A stretch of 33,619 bases of DNA from Enterococcus mundtii (GCF_002947535.1 NZ_PUAP01000057.1:1-33619), one strand, 5' to 3'; positions 1 to 6,892 are shown, counted from the first letter of the stretch. Translations and numbers: made by a program. The notes: a model not told the origin generated them from the letters alone.

Positions 1-95
1 CGTGGATGGCGCCTTATTTTCCGAAACGGTTCCTTCTATTCTCGCCGTTTATTCGATTTTTGGGTGGTGAGGGTTAATGTCCTACTCTTAGATCG
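1..95. repeat. Dispersed stem-loop repeat, copy 1 (right half only)
   Basis: The first ~90 bases match positions 4511-4600 almost base for base: GTGGATGGCGCCTTATTT, then CCGAA, a CTTCT-TT stretch, CGCCGTTTATTCG and a later TAATGTC. The left arm of the hairpin, present in the 4447-4551 copy, would lie upstream of this window. The element sits just beyond the stop codon of the minus-strand gene at 133-510, so it may also help end that transcript. It encodes nothing recognisable. Confidence 0.75.
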
Positions 96-132
96 CGTTT
101 GGCTTTTTTCATTTACTAGAAGTAGAAGCTAC

Positions 133-510
133 TTATTTCAACTTAGTTAAAACATCTTCTGGAACTTGGTTTTCATCGATCGCCGTGGGACCAGAGGTCA
201 CTCGTTTTTGACTTACCTCTGCTTTGACATAACTATTTGGTTCAAATGGCGTTGGATTTTCTGAGGAAATCGTGTAACCTAACTGGATCGTTTTGCCATC
301 TTTAGTCACAAATGTAAAGTCATAGTCATACGACTTCAACCCCCGAACTTTTTCACCGCTGTCATCCAGTGTATCAGTCAATGGTGGCACTGCTTCTGGT
401 ACTTTTGCATAAGCTACTTGGCTATTGTAGGTCTGATCGTAATATTCATACCCTTTGTAGCCGCCAAACAATAACAGTAAGAGAGCGATAGCTCCAATCA
501 ATTTTTTCAT
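133..510 (-). CDS. YxeA family (DUF1093-like) small membrane-anchored/exported protein
   Basis: A 125-residue protein with an N-terminal basic-hydrophobic segment (MKKLIGAIALLLLLFGGYKG) that is either an uncleaved signal anchor or a signal peptide, followed by a small extracellular domain. The central stretch (KSYDYDFTFVTKDGK, then IQLGYTISSENPTPFEPNSYVKAEVS) is typical of YxeA/DUF1093 proteins of Firmicutes, whose molecular role is not established. The upstream in-frame ATG at 519 has its purine-rich site touching the start codon. The ATG at 510 has AGGATGG five bases upstream, so I prefer 510. It is a single gene, transcribed away from the mutS2-like unit. Confidence 0.75.
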   Translation of the reverse strand: MKKLIGAIALLLLLFGGYKGYEYYDQTYNSQVAYAKVPEAVPPLTDTLDDSGEKVRGLKSYDYDFTFVTKDGKTIQLGYTISSENPTPFEPNSYVKAEVSQKRVTSGPTAIDENQVPEDVLTKLK

Positions 511-546
511 CTTATCCATCCTTTTTTTGTTTATTTGATTACCTAC

Positions 547-575
547 ATTATCGCTGATGGATTCTTCGTTTGAAA
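547..575 (-). promoter_or_regulatory. Putative promoter of the YxeA-like gene
   Basis: Read on the minus strand: TTTCAA (575-570), 17-base spacer, GATAAT (552-547). The spacing is ideal but both hexamers are imperfect. It lies about 40 bases upstream of the chosen start codon. Confidence 0.4.
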
Positions 576-642
576 ATCGAAAAAAGTGACAATTTTGAAA
601 TATTGTGTAAAAGAACGCAATCTAGGCTCATTTCGTCTTCAT

Positions 643-671
643 TTGACAATCTGGCAAACGCTTGCTATAGT
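643..671 (+). promoter_or_regulatory. Strong sigma-A promoter of the mutS2-like gene
   Basis: Consensus TTGACA at 643-648 and TATAGT at 666-671, separated by exactly 17 bases. Transcription would start near 678, giving an untranslated leader of about 250 bases before the ATG at 929. That is long for a housekeeping gene and suggests leader control. Confidence 0.8.
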
Positions 672-714
672 AAAAAGGAAAAATAAATAAAACCTAGATG
701 AACGAGGTATTTTG

Positions 715-735
715 ATGAGTGTAGTAGGTATTTAA
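715..735 (+). CDS. Putative 6-codon leader peptide (MSVVGI) upstream of mutS2-like gene
   Basis: ATG at 715 is preceded by GAGGT (704-708) with a 6-base gap, a good ribosome site, and the frame ends in TAA after six codons. A second tiny frame (698-715, MNEVF) ends in a TGA that overlaps this ATG as TGATG, so the two could be translationally coupled. Neither peptide resembles a known protein. Their position, shortly after the transcription start and before a terminator hairpin, is that of a sensor ORF in ribosome-mediated attenuation. That it is translated is inference. Confidence 0.45.
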   Translation: MSVVGI

Positions 736-751
736 TCGAGTAAGTTGAATA

Positions 752-880
752 ACCAATAAAGCAGTAGGCTTATTTGGTGTGCTTATAGATGGTACCTGTC
801 TGAAACAATTTCTTGTAATCAAATCAAGGGGAGGACATGTCTTATTTAAGCTGTGTCCTGCCCTTTTATTCTATTTTAGG
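752..880 (+). promoter_or_regulatory. Structured attenuator leader of the mutS2-like gene
   Basis: Between the leader peptide and the gene there is a first hairpin (ACCAATAAAGC 752-762 with GCTTATTTGGT 768-778), a single-stranded segment, and an intrinsic terminator at 826-870. GGTACCTGTC (791-800) is complementary to GACAGGTATC (898-907) just before the ribosome site. Part of it (GTACCT, 792-797) can instead pair with AGGTAT (726-731) inside the leader peptide frame. These mutually exclusive pairings are what an attenuator needs, but I could not identify a strong antiterminator against the left arm of the terminator itself. It matches no riboswitch class I recognise. Confidence 0.5.
826..880 (+). 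terminator. Intrinsic terminator inside the mutS2-like leader
   Basis: AAGGGGAGGACA (826-837) pairs with TGTCCTGCCCTT (854-865), with one G-G mismatch. The stem continues by wobble and CTT/AAG pairs to a small loop, and is followed by TTTTATTCTATTTT. It lies about 50 bases before the ribosome site and about 150 bases after transcription start, so most transcripts should end here unless read-through is allowed. Confidence 0.7.
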
Positions 881-928
881 TCTTTATTTATTTTGGGGAC
901 AGGTATCTCTTCAAGAAAAGGAGAGAAT

Positions 929-2848
929 ATGAATCATACAATCAAACAATTACAATTTGAGGTAATCAGAAAAGAAGTGATCGCTCGAGCAATCGGAGAT
1001 CACACGAAAGAACGACTAGCAGAAATGTCGATCCCGACAAATCTTCAGACTGTAGAAACAAGACAAACAGAAACAAAAGAAGCCCGTACGATTTTAGAAA
1101 GCAGTCAACACGTGCCCTTTATGGGGCTGACACGAATTGTGGCATTAACTGATCAAGTGAAAAAAGGCTTGATCTTAACCCCCGCTGAATTGATTGAATA
1201 CGCCGATTTTTTAAGAAGTAGTCGGATGATCACTCGCTTCTTTGAAAAAAATCAGTATCAAACACCCTTACTGTATGCTTACAGTAAAAATCTACCGGAT
1301 CTGCAAGCGGTGGAAGACTTAGTTTACGAACAAATCAAGAACCAACAAGTCGCAGATGAAGCATCGAAAAATCTACGTAAAGTACGCAAACAGATCCAAA
1401 CGATAGAAAAAGAAATCCAAGATCGTTTGCTAAAGTTTTTGCGACATCCTGGGAATAAAGAAATGATCCAAGAAGCGATGATCGTCCAAAAAGGTGAACA
1501 CGCAACGATCCCGATCAAAGCGAGTTATAAAAATAAAGTAGCCGGAACGATCATTGAACAATCGAATAAAGGCACGACGGTATTTATCGAACCAACAGCA
1601 GTCGCTAAAGCAAGCGCACAACATCAGTTACTAAAAGCAGAAGAAATTGCTGAAGAATATCAAATTCTAGCTAGCTTGACTGGCGCATTAGCTGAAAATG
1701 AACAGGCGATCGATCAAATCATCGATACGGTCACCGTTTTAGATATCATTTTCGCGCGGGGGAAATACAGTAGAGAGATCAATGGCATTACACCAATCGT
1801 TAATAAATCAGAGCGTATCCATCTGAAACAAGCGAGACATCCGTTGCTGTCGGAAAAAGCTGTTCCCTTAGATTTTGATTTAGGTGCAGAATATCGGGGA
1901 TTAGTGATCACAGGTGCAAATGCTGGTGGGAAAACAGTTGTTTTGAAAACAGTCGGATTGCTGACGTTGATGGCGATGTTTGGTCTACAAGTACCAGCAA
2001 AAAATGGGACAGAACTTGCCGTATTCGACGAAGTCTTTGTCGATGTCGGGGATCAACAAGATTTAGCGAATGCGTTGAGTACTTTTTCGGGGCATATGCA
2101 AAATATCGCACAGATTCTGAATAAAGTTGGTAGAAATACGTTAGTTTTACTTGATGAGATCGGTAGTGGGACAGAACCGACTGAAGGTGCAGCTTTAGCA
2201 ATTGCCATCATGTCTGCGATGTACGAAAAAGGGGCGCTGATGGTGGCGACGACCCATTACGGCGAAATCAAAGAGTTTGCGGAACGACATGAAGATTTCG
2301 TACCAGCGGCGATGGCCTTTGACCGAGAAGCTTTACAACCAAAGTATCAATTACAGGTAGGGAAAACAGGGGAAAGCCAAGCATTGTGGATCGCTAAAAA
2401 AATGCAAATGTCAGAGGACTTGATCCAGCAAGCCCAGCAGTATCTTTCCACGAAAGACTATTTAGTCGAAAAACGATTATTTAAACAGAAAAAGGAAAAG
2501 CAAGAAGCGCCAAAAACGCAGAAAGTCTTATTCTCAAAGGGTGATCGCGTATACGCCACCCAATACAAAAAAGAAGCATTAGTCTTTGAAGATACTGGCG
2601 AAGAGACGATCGTAATTTTTGTTGATAACCAAAAAGAAATCGTCCTTAGACAACGTGTTGTTTTGAAAATGAGAGCAGAAGAGCTGTATCCTGTTGGCTA
2701 TGAGATCGATCATTTGTTTACAGATTTTAAAACGAGAAAATGGGAGCGAGACATTGAACGAGGCTCAAAAAAAGCCCACAAAAAATTATTGAAAGAAACC
2801 CGTCAGCGTCAGGCTGCACGAAATGAAAATTATGAAAAAGAACAATAA
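929..2848 (+). CDS. Short MutS2-type ATPase lacking the Smr domain
   Basis: A 639-residue member of the MutS2 family. The N-terminal lever/clamp region is followed by the ATPase, with Walker A GANAGGKT near residues 329-336 and a Walker B/signature region LVLLDEIGSGTEPTEGAA near 404-421, then a charged helical tail ending KERQR-like. Canonical MutS2 is about 780-790 residues and ends in an Smr nuclease domain; none of its motifs are here. In Bacillus subtilis MutS2 acts on collided ribosomes as well as, by older work, on recombination. The start at 929 follows AAAGGAGAG. A longer frame opening at 779 would run through the terminator hairpin and is rejected. The attenuator-like leader suggests induction by translation stress, which is inference. 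Confidence 0.8.
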   Translation: MNHTIKQLQFEVIRKEVIARAIGDHTKERLAEMSIPTNLQTVETRQTETKEARTILESSQHVPFMGLTRIVALTDQVKKGLILTPAELIEYADFLRSSRMITRFFEKNQYQTPLLYAYSKNLPDLQAVEDLVYEQIKNQQVADEASKNLRKVRKQIQTIEKEIQDRLLKFLRHPGNKEMIQEAMIVQKGEHATIPIKASYKNKVAGTIIEQSNKGTTVFIEPTAVAKASAQHQLLKAEEIAEEYQILASLTGALAENEQAIDQIIDTVTVLDIIFARGKYSREINGITPIVNKSERIHLKQARHPLLSEKAVPLDFDLGAEYRGLVITGANAGGKTVVLKTVGLLTLMAMFGLQVPAKNGTELAVFDEVFVDVGDQQDLANALSTFSGHMQNIAQILNKVGRNTLVLLDEIGSGTEPTEGAALAIAIMSAMYEKGALMVATTHYGEIKEFAERHEDFVPAAMAFDREALQPKYQLQVGKTGESQALWIAKKMQMSEDLIQQAQQYLSTKDYLVEKRLFKQKKEKQEAPKTQKVLFSKGDRVYATQYKKEALVFEDTGEETIVIFVDNQKEIVLRQRVVLKMRAEELYPVGYEIDHLFTDFKTRKWERDIERGSKKAHKKLLKETRQRQAARNENYEKEQ

Positions 2849-2907
2849 CAGATTCTCAATGATGTACGAAGTATTGGAAAAGATTGCGCTAAAAAACCGA
2901 CAATTAA

Positions 2908-2936
2908 TTGGTTCCACGTGGAAAGTACGGTAAAAT
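2908..2936 (+). promoter_or_regulatory. Putative promoter of the CDP-alcohol phosphatidyltransferase gene
   Basis: TTGGTT at 2908-2913 and TAAAAT at 2931-2936 with a 17-base spacer, about 30 bases before the start codon at 2969. It allows expression independent of the upstream gene, although no terminator separates the two. Confidence 0.45.
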
Positions 2937-2968
2937 AGATGAAATGACATTTTGGGAGTTGTTAAGTA

Positions 2969-3520
2969 ATGAATGGAGCATCTGATTGGCGAAAAGAAAT
3001 TCGTACGATTCCGAATCTACTATCGATTATAAGAATTCTTTTATTGCCTTTTTATTTGTATTTTATGAGCAAACAAGCTTTCTATCTGGCTGGATCGATC
3101 ATCCTCTTTTCAGGAGTCACAGACTTTTTAGATGGCTTCATTGCCCGAAGATTCAATCAAATCACGGAACTTGGAAAAGTTCTTGATCCAATCGGCGATA
3201 AGCTGACACAACTGGTGCTGATCATCTCCATGGCATGGGAACGTCCGTATATCTGGCTCGTTTTAGCTTTATTTATTGTGAAAGAAGCATTTATGCTGAT
3301 TGCTGGGATCGTTGCTTTGCATAAACAGGTCAAATTAGATGGAGCAAAGTGGTATGGCAAATGGGCGACAGCGGTGATTTATGTGGGGATGATCCTGTTA
3401 TTGCTTTTCCCAACGATTCCTGAAGGATGGGTCATGGTGATATTTGCAATCATTACCTACAGTCTGATTCAGTCCTTTGTTTTATATGCCTTGGAGTATC
3501 GTAAACTATTGAAGCGTTAA
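2969..3520 (+). CDS. CDP-alcohol phosphatidyltransferase (PgsA/cardiolipin synthase-like)
   Basis: A 183-residue integral membrane enzyme of the class that swaps CMP on CDP-diacylglycerol for an alcohol. The family signature D-x2-DG-x2-AR-x8-G-x3-D-x3-D is complete at about residues 50-76 (DFLDGFIARR, then GKVLDPIGDK). The N-terminus has the usual IPNLLSIIRI motif. The remainder forms about five hydrophobic segments. Length and motif fit phosphatidylglycerophosphate synthase, but a gene of this type outside the usual housekeeping context may be a paralogue with another acceptor, so I do not assign pgsA. GGGAG at 2954-2958 precedes the start. Confidence 0.8.
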   Translation: MNGASDWRKEIRTIPNLLSIIRILLLPFYLYFMSKQAFYLAGSIILFSGVTDFLDGFIARRFNQITELGKVLDPIGDKLTQLVLIISMAWERPYIWLVLALFIVKEAFMLIAGIVALHKQVKLDGAKWYGKWATAVIYVGMILLLLFPTIPEGWVMVIFAIITYSLIQSFVLYALEYRKLLKR

Positions 3521-3603
3521 GCTAAATCACGAGAGGGCGCCTTTTATTGTAACAATCAATGAAACAACGAGAACAGTTGCAATTCAAGTGAAAGAATTTA
3601 TCA

Positions 3604-3645
3604 AAAATCAATCGAAGTCGAAACTGGCTGAGATTGATTTTTTTC
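3604..3645 (+). terminator. Intrinsic terminator after the phosphatidyltransferase gene
   Basis: AAATCAATC (3605-3613) pairs with GATTGATTT (3632-3640), followed by a run of T residues to 3644. It lies about 85 bases after the stop codon. Confidence 0.65.
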
Positions 3646-3691
3646 TATTTCAAGTTAGAAAAAACGACCTTAACGTCAAAAAATAACTGAT

Positions 3692-3715
3692 GCTACATCA
3701 GAGCATAGATGTAGC
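3692..3715. repeat. Perfect 8-bp inverted repeat in the 3521-3902 gene-free stretch
   Basis: GCTACATC (3692-3699) and GATGTAGC (3708-3715) flank an 8-base centre. It lies about 45 bases upstream of the -35 element at 3762, so it could be an operator or part of a short RNA. Apart from this, the terminator at 3604 and the promoter at 3762, I see nothing in this 380-base gap. Confidence 0.4.
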
Positions 3716-3761
3716 GATGTTTCAAGAGCGAATATTTCAAGGAGTTAGGCAATATGTGGAG

Positions 3762-3790
3762 TTGAAATTACACAGAGAAGACTATATGAT
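3762..3790 (+). promoter_or_regulatory. Putative promoter of the 123-aa hypothetical gene
   Basis: TTGAAA at 3762-3767 and TATGAT at 3785-3790 with a 17-base spacer. A TATAAT at 3795-3800 is a second possible -10. The leader to the ATG at 3903 is about 105 bases. Confidence 0.5.
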
Positions 3791-3902
3791 TTTATTATAA
3801 TCTATTCGAGAAGCAAGTAGTTCGCAAGAAAGGATCTCAAAACAAATGGTCGTAAGTACATAGTTTTACTATAAAGAAAAAATTTAGAAAGGCAGGTGAG
3901 TT

Positions 3903-4274
3903 ATGGACTTATCTACTATTCAATCTAGTGAAGAATATTTAAAACATTATAGAGAATTTACGGAAAACTGTTTTTCAAATGAGTATCCGCTATTAGACTC
4001 CTTTTATAAAGAACTTCATCACCGTTTTTTAAAAGTTGCGTCACAAAAAGAGGGACAAGTATTTGCACAATTGCGGGAACTTTTAGCAATCGATGCTCAA
4101 TTACAGATCCTTTATGAAATGGCGGAATATATCGAATCGTTGAAATTGGAAATGAATGAAGAAAAAATCGTTGAAATGATCAAAAGAGATAGCGAATCAT
4201 TTTATAGAGAACGGATGGGATTAACGAAAAAAGATCCTATTCCTCGTGGATTGATTTATCTGAGTGAAAAATAG
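3903..4274 (+). CDS. Hypothetical protein, 123 aa, no recognised family
   Basis: I do not recognise this protein. It is 123 residues long, mostly helical in appearance, charged and soluble, with no signal peptide, membrane segment or cysteine cluster beyond one Cys at residue 23. The middle section (residues 57-95, FAQLRELLAIDAQLQILYEM onward) looks like long amphipathic helices, and the C-terminus is KDPIPRGLIYLSEK. A GGTGAG site lies four bases before the ATG, and the gene has its own promoter. It stands alone between a terminator and the stem-loop repeat, with codon use like that of its neighbours. Its reality as a gene is supported by the start context and full-length open frame. Confidence 0.65.
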   Translation: MDLSTIQSSEEYLKHYREFTENCFSNEYPLLDSFYKELHHRFLKVASQKEGQVFAQLRELLAIDAQLQILYEMAEYIESLKLEMNEEKIVEMIKRDSESFYRERMGLTKKDPIPRGLIYLSEK

Positions 4275-4446
4275 CAGATCGTTATTTACTGATATTTATT
4301 TACTCAATCAAAGGAATCACCTATTCAACCTAGTATTCCAATACGTCTGATCATTGACCGTTTGTATGTTGCAAAGTTTCTTTCGTTCTATTCTTGTGAT
4401 AACTATTATGTATTCTGGAATAGATTCGATTTTAGATAGAGAGGTC

Positions 4447-4551
4447 GGGACAGAAGTGTTCAGCCTCGAGAAATAAGGCGCCATCCACGAAAATTGTTCT
4501 TCAAATTTTTGTGGATGGCGCCTTATTTCCGAAGAGGTTACTTCTGTTCCC
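4447..4551. repeat. Dispersed stem-loop repeat, copy 2 (complete)
   Basis: A large nested hairpin. The outer arms GGGACAGAAGT (4447-4457) and ACTTCTGTTCCC (4540-4551) pair with one bulge. The inner arms AAATAAGGCGCCATCCAC (4471-4488) and GTGGATGGCGCCTTATTT (4511-4528) are a perfect 18-bp inverted repeat that continues imperfectly toward the loop. Similarity to copy 1 continues to about 4600. It lies between the convergent ends of the 123-aa gene and the LacI-type gene, so it can serve as a bidirectional terminator. It resembles the class of short stem-loop repeats reported in enterococci, but family membership needs a search. The rest of 4275-4660 shows no gene. Confidence 0.8.
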
Positions 4552-4660
4552 GCCGTTTATTCGGTTTTAGGTGGTACAAGAGGACTAATGTCACAGACAC
4601 TCTATTTTTATGGTATAAATTGTTTATTGTTTTTTCGGTCAAGTAAGATATCACCTACTG

Positions 4661-5608
4661 CTACCGCCAAATAATCATCGGATCTTCTGGCTGAACGATG
4701 CTATCCCTCGTAGATAAAAGGAAATCTACTGCGGAGGCACCGATTTTTTTAGGGGAGAAATCAATGGTCGAAAAGTCTAATATCTCGCTATATGGTAGAT
4801 TTCCTTCACCTATGACAGTGAAATCTTTTTTATGAATGAATCCCGCCTGTTTCATTCCCGAAATCACACCGGCTGCTGTGTCATCGCCATTGACATAGAT
4901 TACCTCTGGAATAGAGGAGTGAGCTGCTATTTCTGTTGCGAACGCATACCCATCTGCATAGTTTTCGATATCAGTGAAATAGTTTTGTCCTTCGACCGCT
5001 TTTCCAAAATACGTTTCATAAGCAGTCAATTTATTTTTTGTAGTCTGGCTTTGTGAGGCGTTGCGTTTAGTAGTAAAGATGATCCTAGAAATACCACGTG
5101 TATGCAAGGTAAGAAACAATTGATCATACGCTTTTTTTCGATCTGGATAAATCATGGCAAGGTCGTCATTATCTATTTTTTCAGTTGAGACGATTTTTCC
5201 TTTGAAGCGAAGAGATTCGAATCGTTCATCATTTTTTGTTCGTGACGTCAAAATAAGACCATCGATCATCTTTTGCTCTAGTAATGTGTAATAGTGACTC
5301 TCTGTTTCCTTTTCATAGTAAGTAGGGAGTAATAATACTTGATACCCTTTGCTTTTTGCCTGATATAAGATACTGTCCACCAATTGGTTATAACAAGAAC
5401 TGTTGTAAGGCAAGGTAACACCTAAAGTATAGGTTTCTCCTTTACTCAATTTTACAGCATTGCCGTTCACCACATAGTTCGTCTCTTCGATAACGGATTG
5501 GACTTTTTTTCGTAAATCATCGGACACGTAACGGTCGTTATTTATCACTCTGGAAACGGTAGATTTGGATACTCCTGACATTTTTGCGATTTCTCGAATC
5601 GTGACGAT
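4661..5608 (-). CDS. LacI/GalR-family transcriptional regulator with apparent AUC start
   Basis: The N-terminal helix-turn-helix is complete (TIREIAKMSGVSKSTVSRVI), followed by a hinge and a periplasmic-binding-protein-like effector domain with YPDRKKAYDQL and VIYVNGDDTAAGV. From codon 5608-5606 the protein would be 315 residues, slightly short of the usual 325-340. A near-perfect site AAAAGGAGG (complement of 5617-5625) lies eight bases before an ATC codon, exactly where relatives begin with M-V/A-T-I. No ATG, GTG or TTG exists in frame near it. The next canonical choice is a TTG at 5689 without a ribosome site, lying inside the divergent coding region. It probably represses itself and the divergent HAD gene; the effector is unknown. 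Confidence 0.75.
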   Translation of the reverse strand: MVTIREIAKMSGVSKSTVSRVINNDRYVSDDLRKKVQSVIEETNYVVNGNAVKLSKGETYTLGVTLPYNSSCYNQLVDSILYQAKSKGYQVLLLPTYYEKETESHYYTLLEQKMIDGLILTSRTKNDERFESLRFKGKIVSTEKIDNDDLAMIYPDRKKAYDQLFLTLHTRGISRIIFTTKRNASQSQTTKNKLTAYETYFGKAVEGQNYFTDIENYADGYAFATEIAAHSSIPEVIYVNGDDTAAGVISGMKQAGFIHKKDFTVIGEGNLPYSEILDFSTIDFSPKKIGASAVDFLLSTRDSIVQPEDPMIIWR

Positions 5609-5628
5609 GGGATTTTCCTCCTTTTCTC

Positions 5629-5659
5629 TTGACTTGGGACGCGTCCCAGTAGGTATACT
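5629..5659 (+). promoter_or_regulatory. HAD-gene promoter with palindromic LacI-type operator
   Basis: TTGACT (5629-5634) and TATACT (5654-5659) are 19 bases apart. The spacer contains the perfect 14-bp palindrome TGGGACGCGTCCCA (5635-5648) with the central CG pair typical of LacI-family sites. A repressor here would block the plus-strand promoter and sits just upstream of the ribosome site of the minus-strand regulator. Confidence 0.6.
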
Positions 5660-5682
5660 TTCTTTTGAAAGGTGGTAATGGA

Positions 5683-6498
5683 ATGACAATCAAAATGATC
5701 GCTGTAGATATGGATGGTACATTTTTGAATGACCAAAAGAAATACAATGAAGAACGCTTCAAGAAACTCTTTGACTTACTACAGGAAAAGGGAATAAAGT
5801 TTGTTGTAGCAAGTGGGAATCAATATTTCCAGTTGCGCTCGTTCTTTCCTGAGCTTTATAAAAGTATAGCATTCGTAGCGGAAAATGGGGCAAATATTTT
5901 AATTGGAGAAGAGCATGTGTACAATGCAGAATTGCGTCACGACAAAATCGTTCAGACATTAGATGTATTGGAAAAGCTAGCACCAATGAACTTGATTTTA
6001 TGTGGGAAACAGAGTGCCTATCTCTCTAATAAAGTTTCTAAGGAGTTATTTGAACGTGCAAGTTTTTACTACCCGAAGCTTGAGAAGGTAGATGACCTAT
6101 ATGCGTTAACTAAGGAGAAAGACACGATTTTCAAGTTTGCATTATCATTCAATGAGCAAGAAGCGGCAGAAAAACTAACTGCCTTAAAGCACTCTTTAGG
6201 GGAGGGATTGATACCGGTCTCTAGTGGTCATGGAGATATCGACTTGATCATCCCTGGTGTCCACAAACTAAATGGGTTACGCTTGTTAGGCAAAAAATGG
6301 GGGATCAGCGATGACGAGATTGCTACGTTTGGCGATAGCGGGAATGACTTTGAAATGATCCAACAGATCAAGCACAGTTTTGCTATGGAAAACGGGCAAC
6401 CAAGGATAAAAGAAGCAGCTTCGACCATCATTGGATCAAACAATACAGAAGCTGTACTCGATACGATCCAAGCAATCATAGAAGGAAACTATAAATAA
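5683..6498 (+). CDS. Cof-type HAD-IIB family sugar-phosphatase-like hydrolase
   Basis: A 271-residue HAD hydrolase with all four motifs: motif I AVDMDGTFLND (nucleophile Asp9, acid/base Asp11), motif II VVASGN, motif III Lys in KLNGLRLLGKKWGI and motif IV GDSGNDFEM. A type IIB cap lies between motifs II and III. Relatives dephosphorylate sugar phosphates, FMN or pyridoxal phosphate; the substrate cannot be read from sequence. The ATG at 5683 follows GAAAGGTGG at 5667-5675, while the ATG at 5678 is immediately followed by a stop and is rejected. The divergent LacI-type regulator and shared operator suggest control by a sugar or sugar phosphate. Confidence 0.85.
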   Translation: MTIKMIAVDMDGTFLNDQKKYNEERFKKLFDLLQEKGIKFVVASGNQYFQLRSFFPELYKSIAFVAENGANILIGEEHVYNAELRHDKIVQTLDVLEKLAPMNLILCGKQSAYLSNKVSKELFERASFYYPKLEKVDDLYALTKEKDTIFKFALSFNEQEAAEKLTALKHSLGEGLIPVSSGHGDIDLIIPGVHKLNGLRLLGKKWGISDDEIATFGDSGNDFEMIQQIKHSFAMENGQPRIKEAASTIIGSNNTEAVLDTIQAIIEGNYK

Positions 6499-6535
6499 CT
6501 CAGTAGTTGTGACTCGCATAAATGTTTAACTATAA

Positions 6536-6592
6536 AAATAAGCACCACAAGTCAAAAAGAACTTCCTATTTTGGCTTGTGGTGCTTATTTAT
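6536..6592. terminator. Bidirectional terminator between HAD gene and cstR
   Basis: AAATAAGCACCACAAG (6536-6551) and CTTGTGGTGCTTATTT (6575-6590) form a perfect 16-bp stem with A-rich and T-rich flanks. It can end the HAD transcript from the left and the cstR transcript from the right. Confidence 0.85.
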
Positions 6593-6604
6593 TAAGGTTT
6601 GGAT

Positions 6605-6865
6605 TTATTTTTTGATGATCATATTGATTGCTTGTTCCATTTTTTTGGCTTGTTCATCGGCACTATGTTCTGGATGCTCCAAACAATTTTTTAAATTTTC
6701 GGCAACGATCATCCCCATCACGCGGTCGATACTCGAGCGAACGGCGCTTAATTGGGTAATGATATCAATGCATTCTTTTTCCTCGTCAATCATTTTTTGG
6801 ATACCACGGATTTGTCCTTCCGTACGTTTCAAACGATTTAGGATTGTCTTATTGTCAATAGTCAT
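6605..6865 (-). CDS. cstR: CsoR/FrmR-family repressor, persulfide sensor CstR type
   Basis: An 86-residue all-helical regulator with the family signature (LNRLKRTEGQIRGIQKMI). Two cysteines are in the conserved positions (Cys32 and Cys61 from this start). The residue four before the second Cys, a His in copper-sensing CsoR, is Asn here, which favours the persulfide-sensing CstR group, where the two thiols form polysulfide links. The neighbours, a rhodanese and a CoA-disulfide reductase-rhodanese fusion, are the known CstR targets in Staphylococcus and Enterococcus. Two adjacent ATG codons are possible; 6865 has GGAGGT five bases upstream and is preferred to 6868. One matching operator lies in its own promoter, implying autorepression. 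Confidence 0.85.
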   Translation of the reverse strand: MTIDNKTILNRLKRTEGQIRGIQKMIDEEKECIDIITQLSAVRSSIDRVMGMIVAENLKNCLEHPEHSADEQAKKMEQAINMIIKK

Positions 6866-6892
6866 CATAGACCTCCATCTTAGTTTTTTTAA

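Noticed and set aside
779-928. Fifty-codon upstream extension of the MutS2-like protein
   Set aside because: It runs through the leader terminator hairpin, lacks a ribosome site at 779 and its sequence is unlike the family; AAAAGGAGAG marks the ATG at 929.
3846-3863. Five-codon ORF (MVVST) ahead of the 123-aa gene
   Set aside because: A purine-rich AAAGGA lies ten bases upstream, but there is no terminator or paired structure around it to suggest a leader peptide.
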